64,000 bases of DNA from Adenophora triphylla var. japonica (GCA_022495995.1 JAFEMH010002550.1:186001-250000), one strand, 5' to 3'; shown: positions 11,752-22,636, numbered from the stretch's first letter. Translations and numbers: made by a program. Notes: generated from the letters alone by a model not told the origin.

Positions 11752-13486
11752 ACCAGTCTTTGTTCTCTGTTGAATCGGACATTCGGACCGACCAAGCGAG
11801 GATTACAGCGGAACTGCGAGAATTCCTGCGCTAACAAGTCGGCGACCCGGTGTTCTCACCCACTTCTTTCTCGGCCGTGGGAAAGGGATAGGAAAGGTTT
11901 AGACTCGGGGTAGGTGTTTAGGCTGAAGGCTCAGGCAATATGCAAATTAGAATCTTCCAGTTTACTTAAAACAGTGTCTTTTATTAATATCTATTTGGTT
12001 GGAAAAGGGGGTTCGCCCTTCTTTTTCGTAACTACTCTAGATCCTGGATCAGTGGGTTCCGTCACTACGTCTATAAGCCCCTCGTATTCCACCTGTATTT
12101 CGACCACCCGGGGGTGGACGGCCCGGCGAGGGTCCTATAGGGCACGCGGATCCCACCGACCGAGAGTAAAGAACGCTCCTAACGGGTCTAGCGGGTCATA
12201 GGAACTTTCAACGCACAAGCGATGCGGATTATAGTCAAGGCAATACCGGGAAAGTCTCGTCTTTACGCCTTGATAGGATTTTGGCGAGAATTTCGCTTGA
12301 GCGAATGACCCTTTGACTTTCGGTAATGTTCGAGAAGATAATAGGCATGGGTCGGGCGGCAAAAGCCGGATGACACAGTGTCACATTGAACTTCGTTGCA
12401 TACGCCGGGCGTGAGTTAGAATCGAAGTCAATGCCGGGTCAAGATCTTGCCAATTTTTCCTTGTCGGAATTTTAGCAGAGCTTCGCTTGAGCGAAAGATC
12501 TTTTGATTTGTTGGCAAAGACTCGGTCTTGACTCTTACGCATTTCCGTGCAGGTCAAGGTCAATAGTAAATGTCAGAGTTGAGATCTCGCAAATTTTTCC
12601 TTGTTGGAATTTTGGCAGAGTTCTTCTTCCGTTATGAACTAAGACTTGACCTTTACGAGGGTATGCAACTGGGCTATATGACACGGACTAGACCAAAAAC
12701 CAACCAAAAGTCACGGTTTTTGAAATGTGTGACACGGATCGTGCATTGGTCGACACCGGCCGCCATGGGGAGGTTGGGATGATTCCGTGCGCGCCGGGAG
12801 CATCGTAAGGCTGTCCGTGGCTGCAGTGGAACCACCCTCGGGTTTGAAGGACGTGCGTGCAAAGTGTACGGGATATATCGGGTGCGCGTAGTGTGCGGTC
12901 TCCTAAAAATGTTCCTTTTTGAGTTAAAACAGAGATTTTCGTAAATGTGTTTTAAAGGAATGATTTTCGGGACGGGGAGAATGCAACACATAAGCACGTA
13001 AATTTTACAGGAGCCCCGGTCGGTCATGGAGCGAGTAGCCCCAAGCTGCTAGGGCTGCCCAGATTAGCCATGATTTTTCCTGGTGGAATTGCCAGCGAGG
13101 TCGCCGGTCGGAATCCAATGAGGATTGAGCGGATGCGGCTGCATGGATCAATTTTCCAGGTTCCACTCCTTTGCTATTTTTCGGGTTGTTTCCCGTTCAA
13201 AGTATGCACAGATTCCAAGATGCAAATGATGCAATGCATGGTAAAGAAAGCAAGCATGATTAATGAAATCGGCGACGGGAGTCTAACCCGCTCAAAGGGA
13301 AAATCTTTCTTTTATTTTTTCAAAAATTTTTTTTTTCGAAAAGGGGTACTGGTACGTGGATTGTTAAACCACCGGTTATCCCAACTCCCACGTCAGGGAG
13401 TGTACAGGAAGGGTAAGTGGTTTCCACCTATATACCGAGTATCAATTTTTTTTTTGTTTTGAAAATAAAAGCTTTTCTCCTTTGGG
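11752..13486 (-). other. Long untranslated leader of element A, with degenerate internal repeats
   Basis: No recognisable coding region exists here. It lies between the primer site and the first gag-position frame, so it is the 5' leader. Related blocks recur near 12,270-12,330, 12,445-12,520 and 12,580-12,640. They share phrases such as TTCCTTGTCGGAATTTT, and two of them share the short inverted repeat TTCGCTTGAGCGAA (about 12,289 and 12,484). Those hairpin-forming blocks could belong to a packaging or dimer signal; that is speculation. The stretch is almost free of CAG and CTG. Confidence 0.45.
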
Positions 13487-13508
13487 TTTCCCCAGCGGAG
13501 TTGCCAAA
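13487..13508 (-). other. Primer-binding site of element A (tRNA-Arg type)
   Basis: On the minus strand the sequence next to the LTR end reads TTTGGCAACTCCGCTGGGGA. It resembles the TGGCGACTCCGCTGGGGA primer site that I recall for Tat/Ogre elements, thought to pair with a tRNA-Arg 3' end. One base (A for G) differs. Its place 1-2 bases inside the TG...CA end of the LTR supports the call and fixes the element orientation. Confidence 0.7.
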
Positions 13509-14189
13509 CTGTGAATGTGTGCCCAAATTTTGTTTCTGTTGGATTCACGCGAGTTTGAAGACATCCGGTTTAATTTGAAAAATGGAGTCGCCACGCCATT
13601 TTGATTACCTCAAAACTTTGAAAAAAGGTTTTACGGGTTCGGAGGTTAAGTTACCCCTTGGGAAGAACGTTTGGCGTTCACCCAAGGTGCCTTGCCGGAG
13701 CAAGTCTCCCATGATTTCATTAATCGTGCTTGCTTGCGTGCTTTCTTGTGTGCATGTGTTTGAAAATAAGGAGGGAATGTCCCAAGTTGTCTTCCGGACG
13801 TACAAACCATTTGTTGGTTGTCGCTCGGGATTTCTTGGAATTTATGTATTCGGGATTATGATCCCGCCCTCATCTTGTAACTTGTGATCATCGCATTTTT
13901 AACCTCGGGACCCTCGGGACTTGCGTGATCGAGAGAATGACTCTCTTTATGGTCAAAGATGAGGTTCTTTAGAAAAGGAAGGTCCTTAGCCCATCAATCC
14001 TACGCTTTAAGACGGTCGAGCTCGTATAGATGCTTCATACTCTTTCTTAAGCGATAATTGGAGATATATGGTTCAAGGTTGTCCCTTTTTAAAGAAATAT
14101 GGAACCTTTAATGGAAGGAACGATGTAAAGATAGGATCTTTTACACCGGTCCGTTCCTAGGTTGCTAATGGGGGAATGGGGGAAATGTA

Positions 14190-14600
14190 TGTAAAAATGA
14201 CACTTTAATGAAAAGATGACATTTTTGGGTTGCAAATGATGCACTTAGTTTAAAGAAATGATCTTTATTGCAAATGATGCATAAAGATTTGATTTTTATG
14301 CAAATGATGCATTTTTGAAGAAATTGGCATTCATTATGCAAATGATGCATAAAGATTGCATTTTGAAAAGCATATGATGCTAGTTTATGGTAAAGACATG
14401 GTCTTTAAAGCAAATGATGCTTGGAAAAGTGATTTTGGATGCAAATAATGCATTTTGATTGAAAAGATTTGATTTTTATATGCAAAGGATGCATGAAGAT
14501 GACATTTTTATTTGAAAATGGGGGTTTTAGGTGCAAAGGATGCACCTTTATGGGAAAAGACTACATTTTTATGACAAATGATGTCTAATGCATGCAAAAG
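14190..14600. repeat. Degenerate repeats of GCAAATGATGCA type inside the LTR of element A
   Basis: Units of about 30-50 bp carry GCAAATGATGCA or close variants, each followed by an A/T-rich stretch such as TAAAGAT or TTTTGA. They occur near 14,231, 14,269, 14,300, 14,338, 14,401, 14,439, 14,480 and 14,531. They lie downstream of the LTR TATA box on the minus strand, so they would be in the transcribed part. Confidence 0.65.
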
Positions 14601-14907
14601 GGAAGGGGGAATATGAAGATATGATCTTTAATCTACCTAGTCCCAAGCAATATAAAGGTAATGCAATGAGCAATTTATAAAGCAATTAGGATGCGAGGTT
14701 AGGGCGTGCGAGGTTACCAATGGCTTCCTTCTTCTTCGGGCGGAGCTAGGAGGAGAGGTTGGTCTTGGATCTTCAAGGAGGAGGGAGGGAGCTTCTTGGC
14801 CTTCTTCTTCACCTTCTTGGATCTTCAACAGCCTCTTGGGAGTATTTCTTCGTATTATGTGTGGTGTTGTTGGAAATTGTTGTTGAGAAATGGGTAGAGG
14901 AGGGCTC

Positions 14908-14915
14908 TATTTATA
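14908..14915 (-). promoter_or_regulatory. LTR TATA box of element A
   Basis: The minus strand reads CTATAAATAGAGCCC, a near-ideal plant TATA box. It lies in the 5' LTR and points toward gag and pol of element A. Confidence 0.65.
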
Positions 14916-15263
14916 GGCAGTCTGGATAAGGCTAATGAAGTCGTGCGGCTAAGGACAGCAAGCTAATGCAGCCGTGCGGCATTATCCACAATGACTCAGC
15001 ATTCTAGAACCATGCAAGGTGGCAAATTCTAGAACCTTCCCTCCTAATTAAGAAAAACGTGTTTCTTAATTAGGAAGGATCCCCTTCAGCCCTTATTTAA
15101 TTAAAAACAGTTCCGGAATGTTTCCGGAACACTAGGAAGGTCTGGGGAATTACCGGAAAACTTACCGAAATTGCCGGGAAATTTAACCGGAAGGCATGAA
15201 CCAGATTTGGGTACTTACAGTAATGCAGTTTTACTGTTGAGGTGGTTAGAATGGAATAACCTA

Positions 15264-15950
15264 CTATGCATCCAAATCAAGAAAAATTTGAGAAGGAGGC
15301 CCATCCACAACTTCTCCTTGAACTGGGGCTCTAGAAAAGTTGAACGCAGAATTCTCAGCCCTTAGGATTCTTCTCAATCTTCTCACCTGTTCTAAAGTTC
15401 TTCCTTGAGCAGCTTCAACATTCCTTAAGGCATTCACCACACTAATAATTCTTGCATTGTTTGCTCCAACAGCTCTTGTATTTGTTTCAGTATTCTCTTT
15501 AAGCTCATCCACCTTTGAGGTATTTTCAGCAATTTTTTCATTGATTCCTTCCAGAATTCTATTCAACTAAAGCTGAATTGAAGCATTTATAGTATTATAA
15601 ATGGTATGAATGGATTCTTGGATTGTGGTTGTATGTGCAGTTTGGGATGACTGCAACTTTGGCTCTAACTCATCAACTATCCCCCTGAAACTTTCATTCA
15701 ACTCCTTGAATTTGTAGATCAGTTTATCTCTAATTCCTTCATTCAGATCTTCAAGCTTCTCCCTAACCTCATCAGCTATGTTGGTCAACCTTGCGGTCAA
15801 ACCATCTCCAACTAAGACCATTTTAACCTTCAACTCTTCTCTTAGCAGCTCAGCATCATTTTTGAAGATTGACTTGTAATGAGTCAAGTATAGACCTTAT
15901 GGTAGCTTCTTCATGCGGTCTGGAGCTTCTGATTTCTTCAAAAAAATATG
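15264..15950 (-). pseudogene. Coiled-coil protein gene remnant, family unknown
   Basis: Two adjacent frames in the same phase (15567-15887 and 15264-15566) are separated only by a TAG, so one nonsense change splits a roughly 207-codon frame. The sequence is charged, with heptad-like spacing (ELLREELKVKMV, REKLEDLNEGIRDKL, KVDELKENTETNTRA), typical of a coiled coil. Upstream sequence to about 15,950 continues in another frame (EEATIRSIL) and is cut there by element B. It could be the coiled-coil end of an antisense retroelement gene like those in C, E and F, but I see no direct similarity. Confidence 0.5.
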
Positions 15951-15954
15951 CCTT

Positions 15955-16409
15955 GAGTATTCCAAGGGAATCAACACAGGAGAGTATGTACTTATTGTCA
16001 GAAGGAAGGGCATACAGAAGAGCGATGTTGGAGGAAACAAGGAAAGTGTGTGAATTGCGAACAGTTGGGCCATTTCCAAAAAGATTGTCCTAAGGCAAAG
16101 AATCAACCATCGGGGAGGGGCACCGGGACTGTACAAGGTCAGAAAAGGGATGCTTCAGGGAGGCCTAAGGTTCCAGACCGTGTCTTTGAAGTGAATCAGT
16201 AATATGAGGTATCATTTTTTTATCAAGTCTAAGAAAATGCGCACTTATAGACCCTGACTCATCGCATTCCTATTTTCCATGTATTTTGCATCACAATTGC
16301 ATTCTTTTGCTAAGTTATTGATTTAAGTGTTAGAAGTATCTGGGGTTGTTTGACCTTCTAGATAGGTAAGTTTAAAATTCGAAACGAATTTTCTTTAAGG
16401 GGGAGTGAT
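15955..16409 (+). pseudogene. Truncated second copy of the element B interior (gag 3' end and polypurine tract)
   Basis: This segment matches 19,735-20,182 closely. It contains the zinc-knuckle region, starting at the ATCAACA.AGGAGAGTATG phrase, and ends with the polypurine tract before the LTR at 16,410. Similarity to the full interior stops at about 15,955, which marks the break point. Some codons differ (TGCGAACAG for TGCGGACAG). Confidence 0.85.
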
Positions 16410-18870
16410 TGTCACGACTCTAAACCTAGGCATTATTTTGATACATGTTGAGCACGTATTTATGGCGTGTGTTGCCTTTATTTTATGCTTCGACTTTTAT
16501 TGGTGAGTATTATGTGTTAGTTTAACATTTTAAATAACTTATTTGATATTTAAGTATGCTAATAAATTAAATATAATTATTTAATGTATAAATGAAAATA
16601 TTAGGAGTGTGTAGTGAATTAGTAAATTTGGAAAATTTCATTATATACTTATAATAAACCTTGAGGTGCTTTAGAGTAAACATTTTAACTTAAGTCATTT
16701 AATTTTAATAACTTAATGGGTGGAGGAGCTAAATTGAAACCATGCCAATGTTTATCTTAGTTTTGTTCATTTGAGAAGCTTCATTAAATCAAATTCAAGC
16801 CAGCCAAGTTCATCTCCTTCTTCCTTGAGAAAAAGAGTCCAAACCTAGGTTTCCATTTTAAAAATCCACCCTAAATTCAAGAAATATCCGTTCTTCAATA
16901 TGTTTGCTTCTAAATGTTAGGGAGAAGAAGGGGACCATTTTCATTCGAATAAAAGTTGAAGTTTGTCATTTCATTTTTGAGGTAATTTATTATAATTTTC
17001 CTTCAATCCATGCTTATTTAGTGTTTAAAGTAGATATTGTTGTTGGATAATTGTTGCATGTTGTGTTGGACCATTTTTTTTTTTTGAGTTTAAAATGATG
17101 AAAATGGTATTTGGTTGAGTTGGAATAGATGGAAATGAAGGTTGATGGTTTGTTGAACTATGAAAAGGTAAGCAAGGTTAAAGTGGTTGAAGTATAATGG
17201 ATGCATGTTATATTTGGTCATTTCTTAAGTGGATGTGGTTTTGGTCAAGTTGAATTGAAGTTGGGTTTATTGGGTTATGTTAGAGTTGGGAAAAATGGTC
17301 ATGAGAATTTGTTTCAAGAGATTGCTGAAGTTTCAACTGCTGTTATGAATTCTGTAAGGGGCACGAGTCGTGCCCTATATCACGAGTCGTGCCCTGCCTT
17401 CATTCATGCCCACGAGTCGTGCATTTCTTTGCACTCGTGCTGATTTCAATTGGCACGACTCGTGCTGTAGGGCACGAGTCGTGCCCTGCCCTGTTTTCTT
17501 GTATTATTTTCCAAGCAATGTATGTCCAAATATGTAGCATATATTTTACCCAATTGAACACAATAATCGAAGAACTATATATGAGCTACGAAAGGATGTC
17601 TTTACTTATCAATTGTGATATTGGGAAGATAGTTAAATACTTGGTTAAAGTAGGTTGGAATACCTGAATTCCATGAAACCAAATTTGCTTTATATCCTTA
17701 TATGGTTGATGATAGATCCTTGAATAGTTATATTAAGTGTGTAGACCTTATGTGTTTCACATTATGGAATTATTTGACATCTTTATGGTGTGCTTGATAG
17801 GGTTCCAACTTTGGAATCCTAAGTTGAAATGAATTGGTTCAAGGATTGTTTAGTCGTTGTGCTACTTATGATTGATACTTGTTATCATCTTGATATGATA
17901 TATTTGGTATGGTTCCCTACTTTGGAATCACATATTGATTGTTTAAAGCATGTATTTATTACTGTGCTTTTATTTAAAGTCTAGCTGGTACTTGATTGTT
18001 CGGGCAGTGTAATGAGATTATAATGGCACTCGAGCCGAGTTCATTATGATACCATTCAGTGGTTTCCTATTGTTTCACCTTCCATTGGCCATGGTTTGGG
18101 TAGTGGGCTAGCTCCCCTTATTGGGTGAGGTCTAGTTGCACTTCGGGGTATGACTTTGTGTCATTTTCACCCGTATTGTTGATATTGTTAATGGGTTCCG
18201 GAACCGCTTCTTCAGCTGTTGATGCTGCTCAGATTGTTATATCTAGTTGGGATTAAACCTTGGCTCAGTATCCTTCTCAATGTTATATTATTGTACTTGT
18301 GTGTTATCTTATATTCCCTTCTGTGTGTTTACAAGATTGTGATATATATGATGAGATTGTTGATATGTGTTTTCCTAATGTGATTGCATATCATCTTGCT
18401 ACATATATAATAGCTTACTGAGATTTATCTCACCCCGTCCTTTTATTGTTTTCCTTAGACCAGGGCGAGCCAGGGCATAGGCCACATTGAGCACGGAGAG
18501 GACGCCGAGTTGGGTTGTTATTTTGGGAAAGGTATATTGTAGTGATTTACATTATGTAAATGTAGAACCAAGGGGTAGTATACCTGAGACTTAAGATGTA
18601 TGTCACTATTTTGAAACTATTTGGTGATTGTAAATATGGTATGTTTTTGGAACTATGTTCCTTAAGTTGTAAATGGTTTGTAAAATGGTGTTTGAGTTTA
18701 ATTAAGGTGTGTTACTTTTAGTAGTATAGAAATGAAGTTTTTAAGTTAAACATGTTTTATATATCAAATGTTTTTGAAAGGACATTTCGAAAGTTTTATA
18801 AAAATAAAGGCGTCTTCCGAGCGTGTCCTGGGCGTGGGACCAAGTAGGACCACGGTTTGGGGTCGCGTCA
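16410..18870 (+). repeat. Left LTR of element B
   Basis: The LTR starts TGTCACGACTC and ends GCGCGTCA or GTCGCGTCA, the TG...CA form. It is followed at once by the primer site. It aligns over its whole length with 20,183-22,636. It contains the palindrome cluster at 17,355-17,490. ORFs inside the LTR (for example near 17,201-17,443) are by-products of these repeats and not genes. Confidence 0.9.
17355..17490. repeat. Cluster of CACGAGTCGTG palindromes in the left LTR of element B (also 21,127-21,260 in the right LTR)
   Basis: Five to six copies of GGGCACGAGTCGTGCCC, or shorter versions, occur within about 130 bp. Each is an inverted repeat with arms GGGCACGA and TCGTGCCC around a single central base. 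One copy has the centre reversed (CACGACTCGTG). The same cluster sits at the same place in the other LTR with a few base changes. Confidence 0.9.
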
Positions 18871-18871
18871 G

Positions 18872-18885
18872 TTGGTATCTGAGCT
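18872..18885 (+). other. Primer-binding site of element B (initiator Met-tRNA type)
   Basis: The bases TTGGTATCTGAGC directly after the LTR match the common TGGTATCAGAGC primer site for initiator tRNA-Met except for one change (A to T). Confidence 0.8.
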
Positions 18886-19049
18886 TAGGTTTAGATAGTC
18901 TAGAGTGACTACGTGACCTAGGAGGGTAGTTATGGATTGAGTGAGTGACGTTAAGTGTTTTATGCAGGTACTAAGTCCTTTTGGCAGGAGCTGAAGGTGA
19001 TCCGACTGGACCTTTAGGCCGCAAAAATGTAAGGGAGGAGACTTGGGAG

Positions 19050-19975
19050 ATGTTTCAAGGCATGTTAGAGGCATCCATGAAGGCTATGAATGATCAAAGG
19101 CAGAGAGGAGAGCAGGCAGCTCCATGTTTGGACTAGAACAATTCTTGAAGATGAAACCCATTGGCTATGATGGTGAGCCGGATGTGTCAAAGGCTGAGAG
19201 ATGGTTGTAAGCTATGGAGAAAATACTTGATGTATTGAGATGTACCGAGGGGGATCAAGTTAGGTTCGTGGCTTATAAGTTTTCTAGGGCCGCGGAGTAT
19301 TGGAGGAGGACTTTAAAGACAAGTTGAGATGAGGCTCATGTTCCATATACTTGGGAGAATTTTGAAAGGAAGTTCAAGGAGCATTTCATTCCGAAAGTGG
19401 ATCAAGATAAGAAGGAGATAGAATTTCTTAACTTGGAGCAGAATTTCATGACAGTGGCTCAGTACGTGGCCAGGTTCACCGAGCTATTCAGATATTGCAC
19501 TCATCTAGTTGCATATGAAGAGAGAATATCAATGAGATTTGTGCGGGGATTGAAGACTATGATTCGAACGCAGTTAGTATCTCACAAGTTTCAAGAATTT
19601 CAAGATGCGGTGGATCGTGCTTACAATGTGGAGCATGATATTGAGGAACATAAGAGGAAGACGGAAGTGTTAAGTACCGGAAGGCAAGGAGAGTAAGGGA
19701 AACAACAACAAGACAAGGATAGTCGAAGTAATACTCCAGGGAATCAACAAAGGAGAGTATGTACTTATTGTCAGAAAGAAGGGCAAACAGAAGAGCGATG
19801 TTGGAGGAAACAAGGAAAGTGTGTGAATTGCGGACAGTTGGGCCATTTCCAAAAAGATTGTCCTAAGGTAAAGAATCAACCATCGGGGAGTGGCACCGGG
19901 ACTGCACAAGGTCAGAAAAGGGATGCTTCAGGGAGGTCTAAGGTTCCAAACCGTGTCTTTGAAGTGAATCAGTAA
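19050..19975 (+). pseudogene. Gag of element B, with at least four stop codons
   Basis: Gag forms the particle that packages element RNA. The frame shows the gag core (RAAEYWRRTLK, TWENFERKFKEHF, FLNLEQNFMTVAQYV, RFVRGLKTMI) and a C-terminal zinc knuckle CVNCGQLGHFQKDC, preceded by a second cysteine cluster (CTYCQKEGQTEERC). Only 19,397-19,696 is open. Stops include TAG at the start of the core region, TAA after AERWL, TGA after LKTS and TAA after GRQGE. At least three are explained by CAA-to-TAA or CGA-to-TGA changes, and there is one frame change near 19,135. No protease or pol follows; the gag ends 190 bp before the polypurine tract. Confidence 0.85.
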
Positions 19976-20165
19976 TAGGAGGTATCATTTTTTTTTCAAG
20001 TCTAAGAAAACGCACACTTATAGACCCTTGCTCATCGCATTCCTATTTAACATGCATTTTGCATCACAATTGCATTCTTTTGCTATGTTCTTGCTTTAAG
20101 TGTTAGAAGTATCTGGGGTTGTTTGACCTTCTAGATAGGTAAGTTTAAAATTCGGAACGAATTTT

Positions 20166-20182
20166 CTTTAAGGGGGATTGAT
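20166..20182 (+). other. Polypurine tract of element B
   Basis: CTTTAAGGGGGATTGAT lies directly before the right LTR, the expected place for second-strand priming. The same tract precedes the left LTR at 16,393-16,409 (AAGGGGGAGTGAT) as part of the truncated extra interior. Confidence 0.8.
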
Positions 20183-22636
20183 TGTCACGATCCTAAACCT
20201 AGGCATTATTTTGATACATGTTGAGCACGTATTTATGGCGTGTGTTGCCTTTATTTTATGCTTCGCCTTTTATTGGTGAGTATTATGTGTTATTTTAACA
20301 TTTTAAATAACTTATTTGATATTTAAGTATGCTAATAAATTAAATATAATTATTTTATGTATAAATAAAAATTTTAGGAGTGTGTAGTGAATTAGTAAAT
20401 TTGGAAAATTTCATTATATACTTATAATAAACCTTGAGGTGCTTTAGAGTGAACATTTCAACTTAAGTCATTTAATTTTAATAACTTAATGGGTGAAGGA
20501 GCTTAATTGAAACCATGCCAATGTTTATCTTAGTTTTGTTCATTTGAGTAGCTTCATTAAATCAAATTCAAGCCAGCCAAGTTCATCTCCTTCTTCCTTG
20601 AAAAAAAGAGTCCAAACTTAGGTTTCCATTTTAAAAATCCACCCTAAATTCAAGAAAAATCCATTCTTCAATCCGTTTGCTTCTAAATGTTCGGGAGAAG
20701 AAGAGGATCATTTTCATCCAAATAAAAGTTGAAGTTTGTCATTTCATTTTTGAGGTAAGTTATTATAATTTTCCTTCAATCCATGCTCATTTAGTGTTTA
20801 AAGTTGATATTGTTGTTGGATAATTGGTGCATGTTGTTTAGGACCATTTTTTCTTGAGTTTAAAATGATGAAAATGGTATTTGGTTGAGTTGGAATAGAT
20901 GGAAATGAAGGTTCATAGTTTGTTGCACTATGAAAAGGTAAGCAAGGTTAAAGTGGTTGAAGTAAAATGGATGCATGTTATATTTGGTCATTTTCTTAAG
21001 TGGAAGTGGTTTTGGTCAAGTTGAAATGAAGTGGGTTTATTAGGTTGTGTTTGAGTTGGGAAAAATGGTCATGAGAATTTGTTTCAAGAGATTGCTGAAG
21101 TTTCAACTGCTGTTCTGAATTCTGTAAGGGGCACGACTCGTGCCCTATGTCACGAGTCGTGCCATGCCTTCATTCTTGCCCACGAGTCGTGCATTTCTCT
21201 GCACTCATGCTGATTTCAATTGGCACGACTCGTGCTGTAGGGCCCGAGTCGTGCCCTGCCCTGTTTTGCTGTATTACTTTCCAAGCATTGTATGTCCAAA
21301 TATGTAACATATATTTTACCCAATTGAACACTATAATCCAAGTACTATATATGCTACAAAAGGATGTCTTTATATGTCAATTGTGATATAGGGAAGATAG
21401 TTAAATACTTGGTTAATGTAGGTTGGAATACTTGAATTCCATGAAACCTAATTTGCTTTATATCCTTATATGGTTGATGATAGATCCTTGAATAGTTATA
21501 GTAAGTGTGTAAACCTTATGTGTTGCACATTATCGAATTGTTTGACATCTTTATGGTGTGCTTGATAGGGTTCCCTACTTTGAAATTCTAAGTTGAAATG
21601 AATTGGTTCAAGGATTGTTTAGCCGTTGTGCTACTTATGATTGATACTTGTTATCATCTTGATATGATATATTTGGTATGGTTCCCTAATTTGGAATCAT
21701 ATATTGATTGTTTAAAGCAAGTATTTATTACTTTGCTTTTAGTTAAAGTCCTGCTGGTACTTGATTGTTCGGGCAGTGGAATGATTATAATGGCACCCGA
21801 GCCGAGTTCATTATGATACCATTAACTGGTTTCCCATTGTTTCCCCCTTCCATTGGCCATGGTTTGGGTAGTGGGCTAGCTCCCCTTTTTGGGTGAGGTC
21901 TAGTTGCACTTCGGGGTATGACTTTGTGTCATTTTCACCCGTATTGTTGATATTGTTAATGGGTTCCGGAACCGCTTCTTCAGTTGTTGATGCTGCTCAG
22001 ATTGTTATATCCTATTGGGATTAAACCTTGGCTCAGTATCCTTTTCAGTGTTACATTATTGTACTTATGTGTTATCATATATACCCTTCTATGTGTTTAC
22101 AAGATTGTGATATATATGATGAGATTGTTGATATATGTTTTCATAATGTGATTGCATATCATCTTGCTGCATATATAATAGCTTACTGAGATTTATCTCA
22201 CCCCATCCTTTTATTGTTTTCCTTAGACCAGGGCGAGCCAGGGCATAGGCCACGTTGAGCACGGAGAGGACGCCGAGTTGGGTTGTTATTTTGGGAAAGG
22301 TATTTTGTAGTGGTTTATATTATTTAAATGTAGAGCCAAGGGGTAGTATACCCGAGACTTGAGATGTATGTCACTATTTTGAAACTATTTGGTGATTGTA
22401 AATATGGTAAGTTTTTGGAACTATGTTCCTTAAGTTGTAAATGGTTTGTAAAATGGTGTTTGAGTTTAAGTAAGGTGTGTTACTTTTAGTAGTAAAGAAA
22501 TGAAGTTTTTAAGTTAAACAGGTTTTATATATCAAATGTTTTTGTAAAGACATTTCGAAAGTTTTATAAAAATAAAGGCGTCTTCCGAGCGTGTCACGGG
22601 CGTGGGACTAATAGAACCACGGTTTGGGGGCGCGTC
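20183..22636 (+). repeat. Right LTR of element B
   Basis: It begins TGTCACGATCC and ends GGCGCGTCA. It aligns with the left LTR over its whole length, with scattered substitutions and small indels. The next base begins exon sequence of the second PMD gene. Confidence 0.9.

Larger units (their letters stand above)
1..15220 (-). mobile_element. Element A: Tat-type Ty3/Gypsy retrotransposon with two antisense genes, 3' end off the window
   Basis: Reading the minus strand from right to left gives a 5' LTR (13,510 to about 15,220), a primer site (13,487-13,508), a leader, a gag-position region, protease with G-patch, RT, RNase H and integrase (ending at 5023). The plus-strand PMD and DUF7745-like genes then occupy the place between integrase and 3' LTR. 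The order protease-RT-RNase H-integrase and an extra RNase H-like domain before integrase place it in Ty3/Gypsy, Tat-type. Placing the antisense genes in the same element is an inference from the matching plan of elements C, E and F and from the shared GCTAATG.AGCCGTGCGG phrase. The 3' LTR and target duplication cannot be seen. Confidence 0.65.
13510..15220 (-). repeat. 5' LTR of element A (about 1.7 kb; outer end approximate)
   Basis: The inner end is set by the primer site: on the plus strand the LTR begins TGTGAATGTGTGCCC at 13,510. The outer end is tentatively put after TACTTACA near 15,220. The partner LTR is outside the window, so this cannot be checked. A minus-strand TATA box at 14,908-14,915 agrees with promoter use in the minus direction. 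The right part contains TAATGCAGCCGTGCGG. The LTR ORFs are not credible genes. Confidence 0.6.
15955..22636 (+). mobile_element. Element B: gag-only chromovirus-like LTR retrotransposon, structure internal-LTR-internal-LTR
   Basis: Two nearly identical LTRs of about 2.45 kb (16,410-18,870 and 20,183-22,636) flank a 1.3 kb interior holding a primer site, a gag gene and a polypurine tract but no pol. A second, partial copy of the interior (gag 3' end plus polypurine tract) precedes the left LTR. The unit therefore cannot be a single simple insertion; recombination between LTRs or adjacent copies is the likely cause. The right end abuts the second PMD gene at 22,637. The left end abuts the coiled-coil remnant. 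No matching target duplication can be expected or seen. Confidence 0.85.

Noticed and set aside
17201..17667. ORFs with a repeated HESC phrase in the LTR of B
   Set aside because: The peptide repeats come from the CACGAGTCGTG palindromes; the region is LTR, and the other LTR gives a different frame layout.
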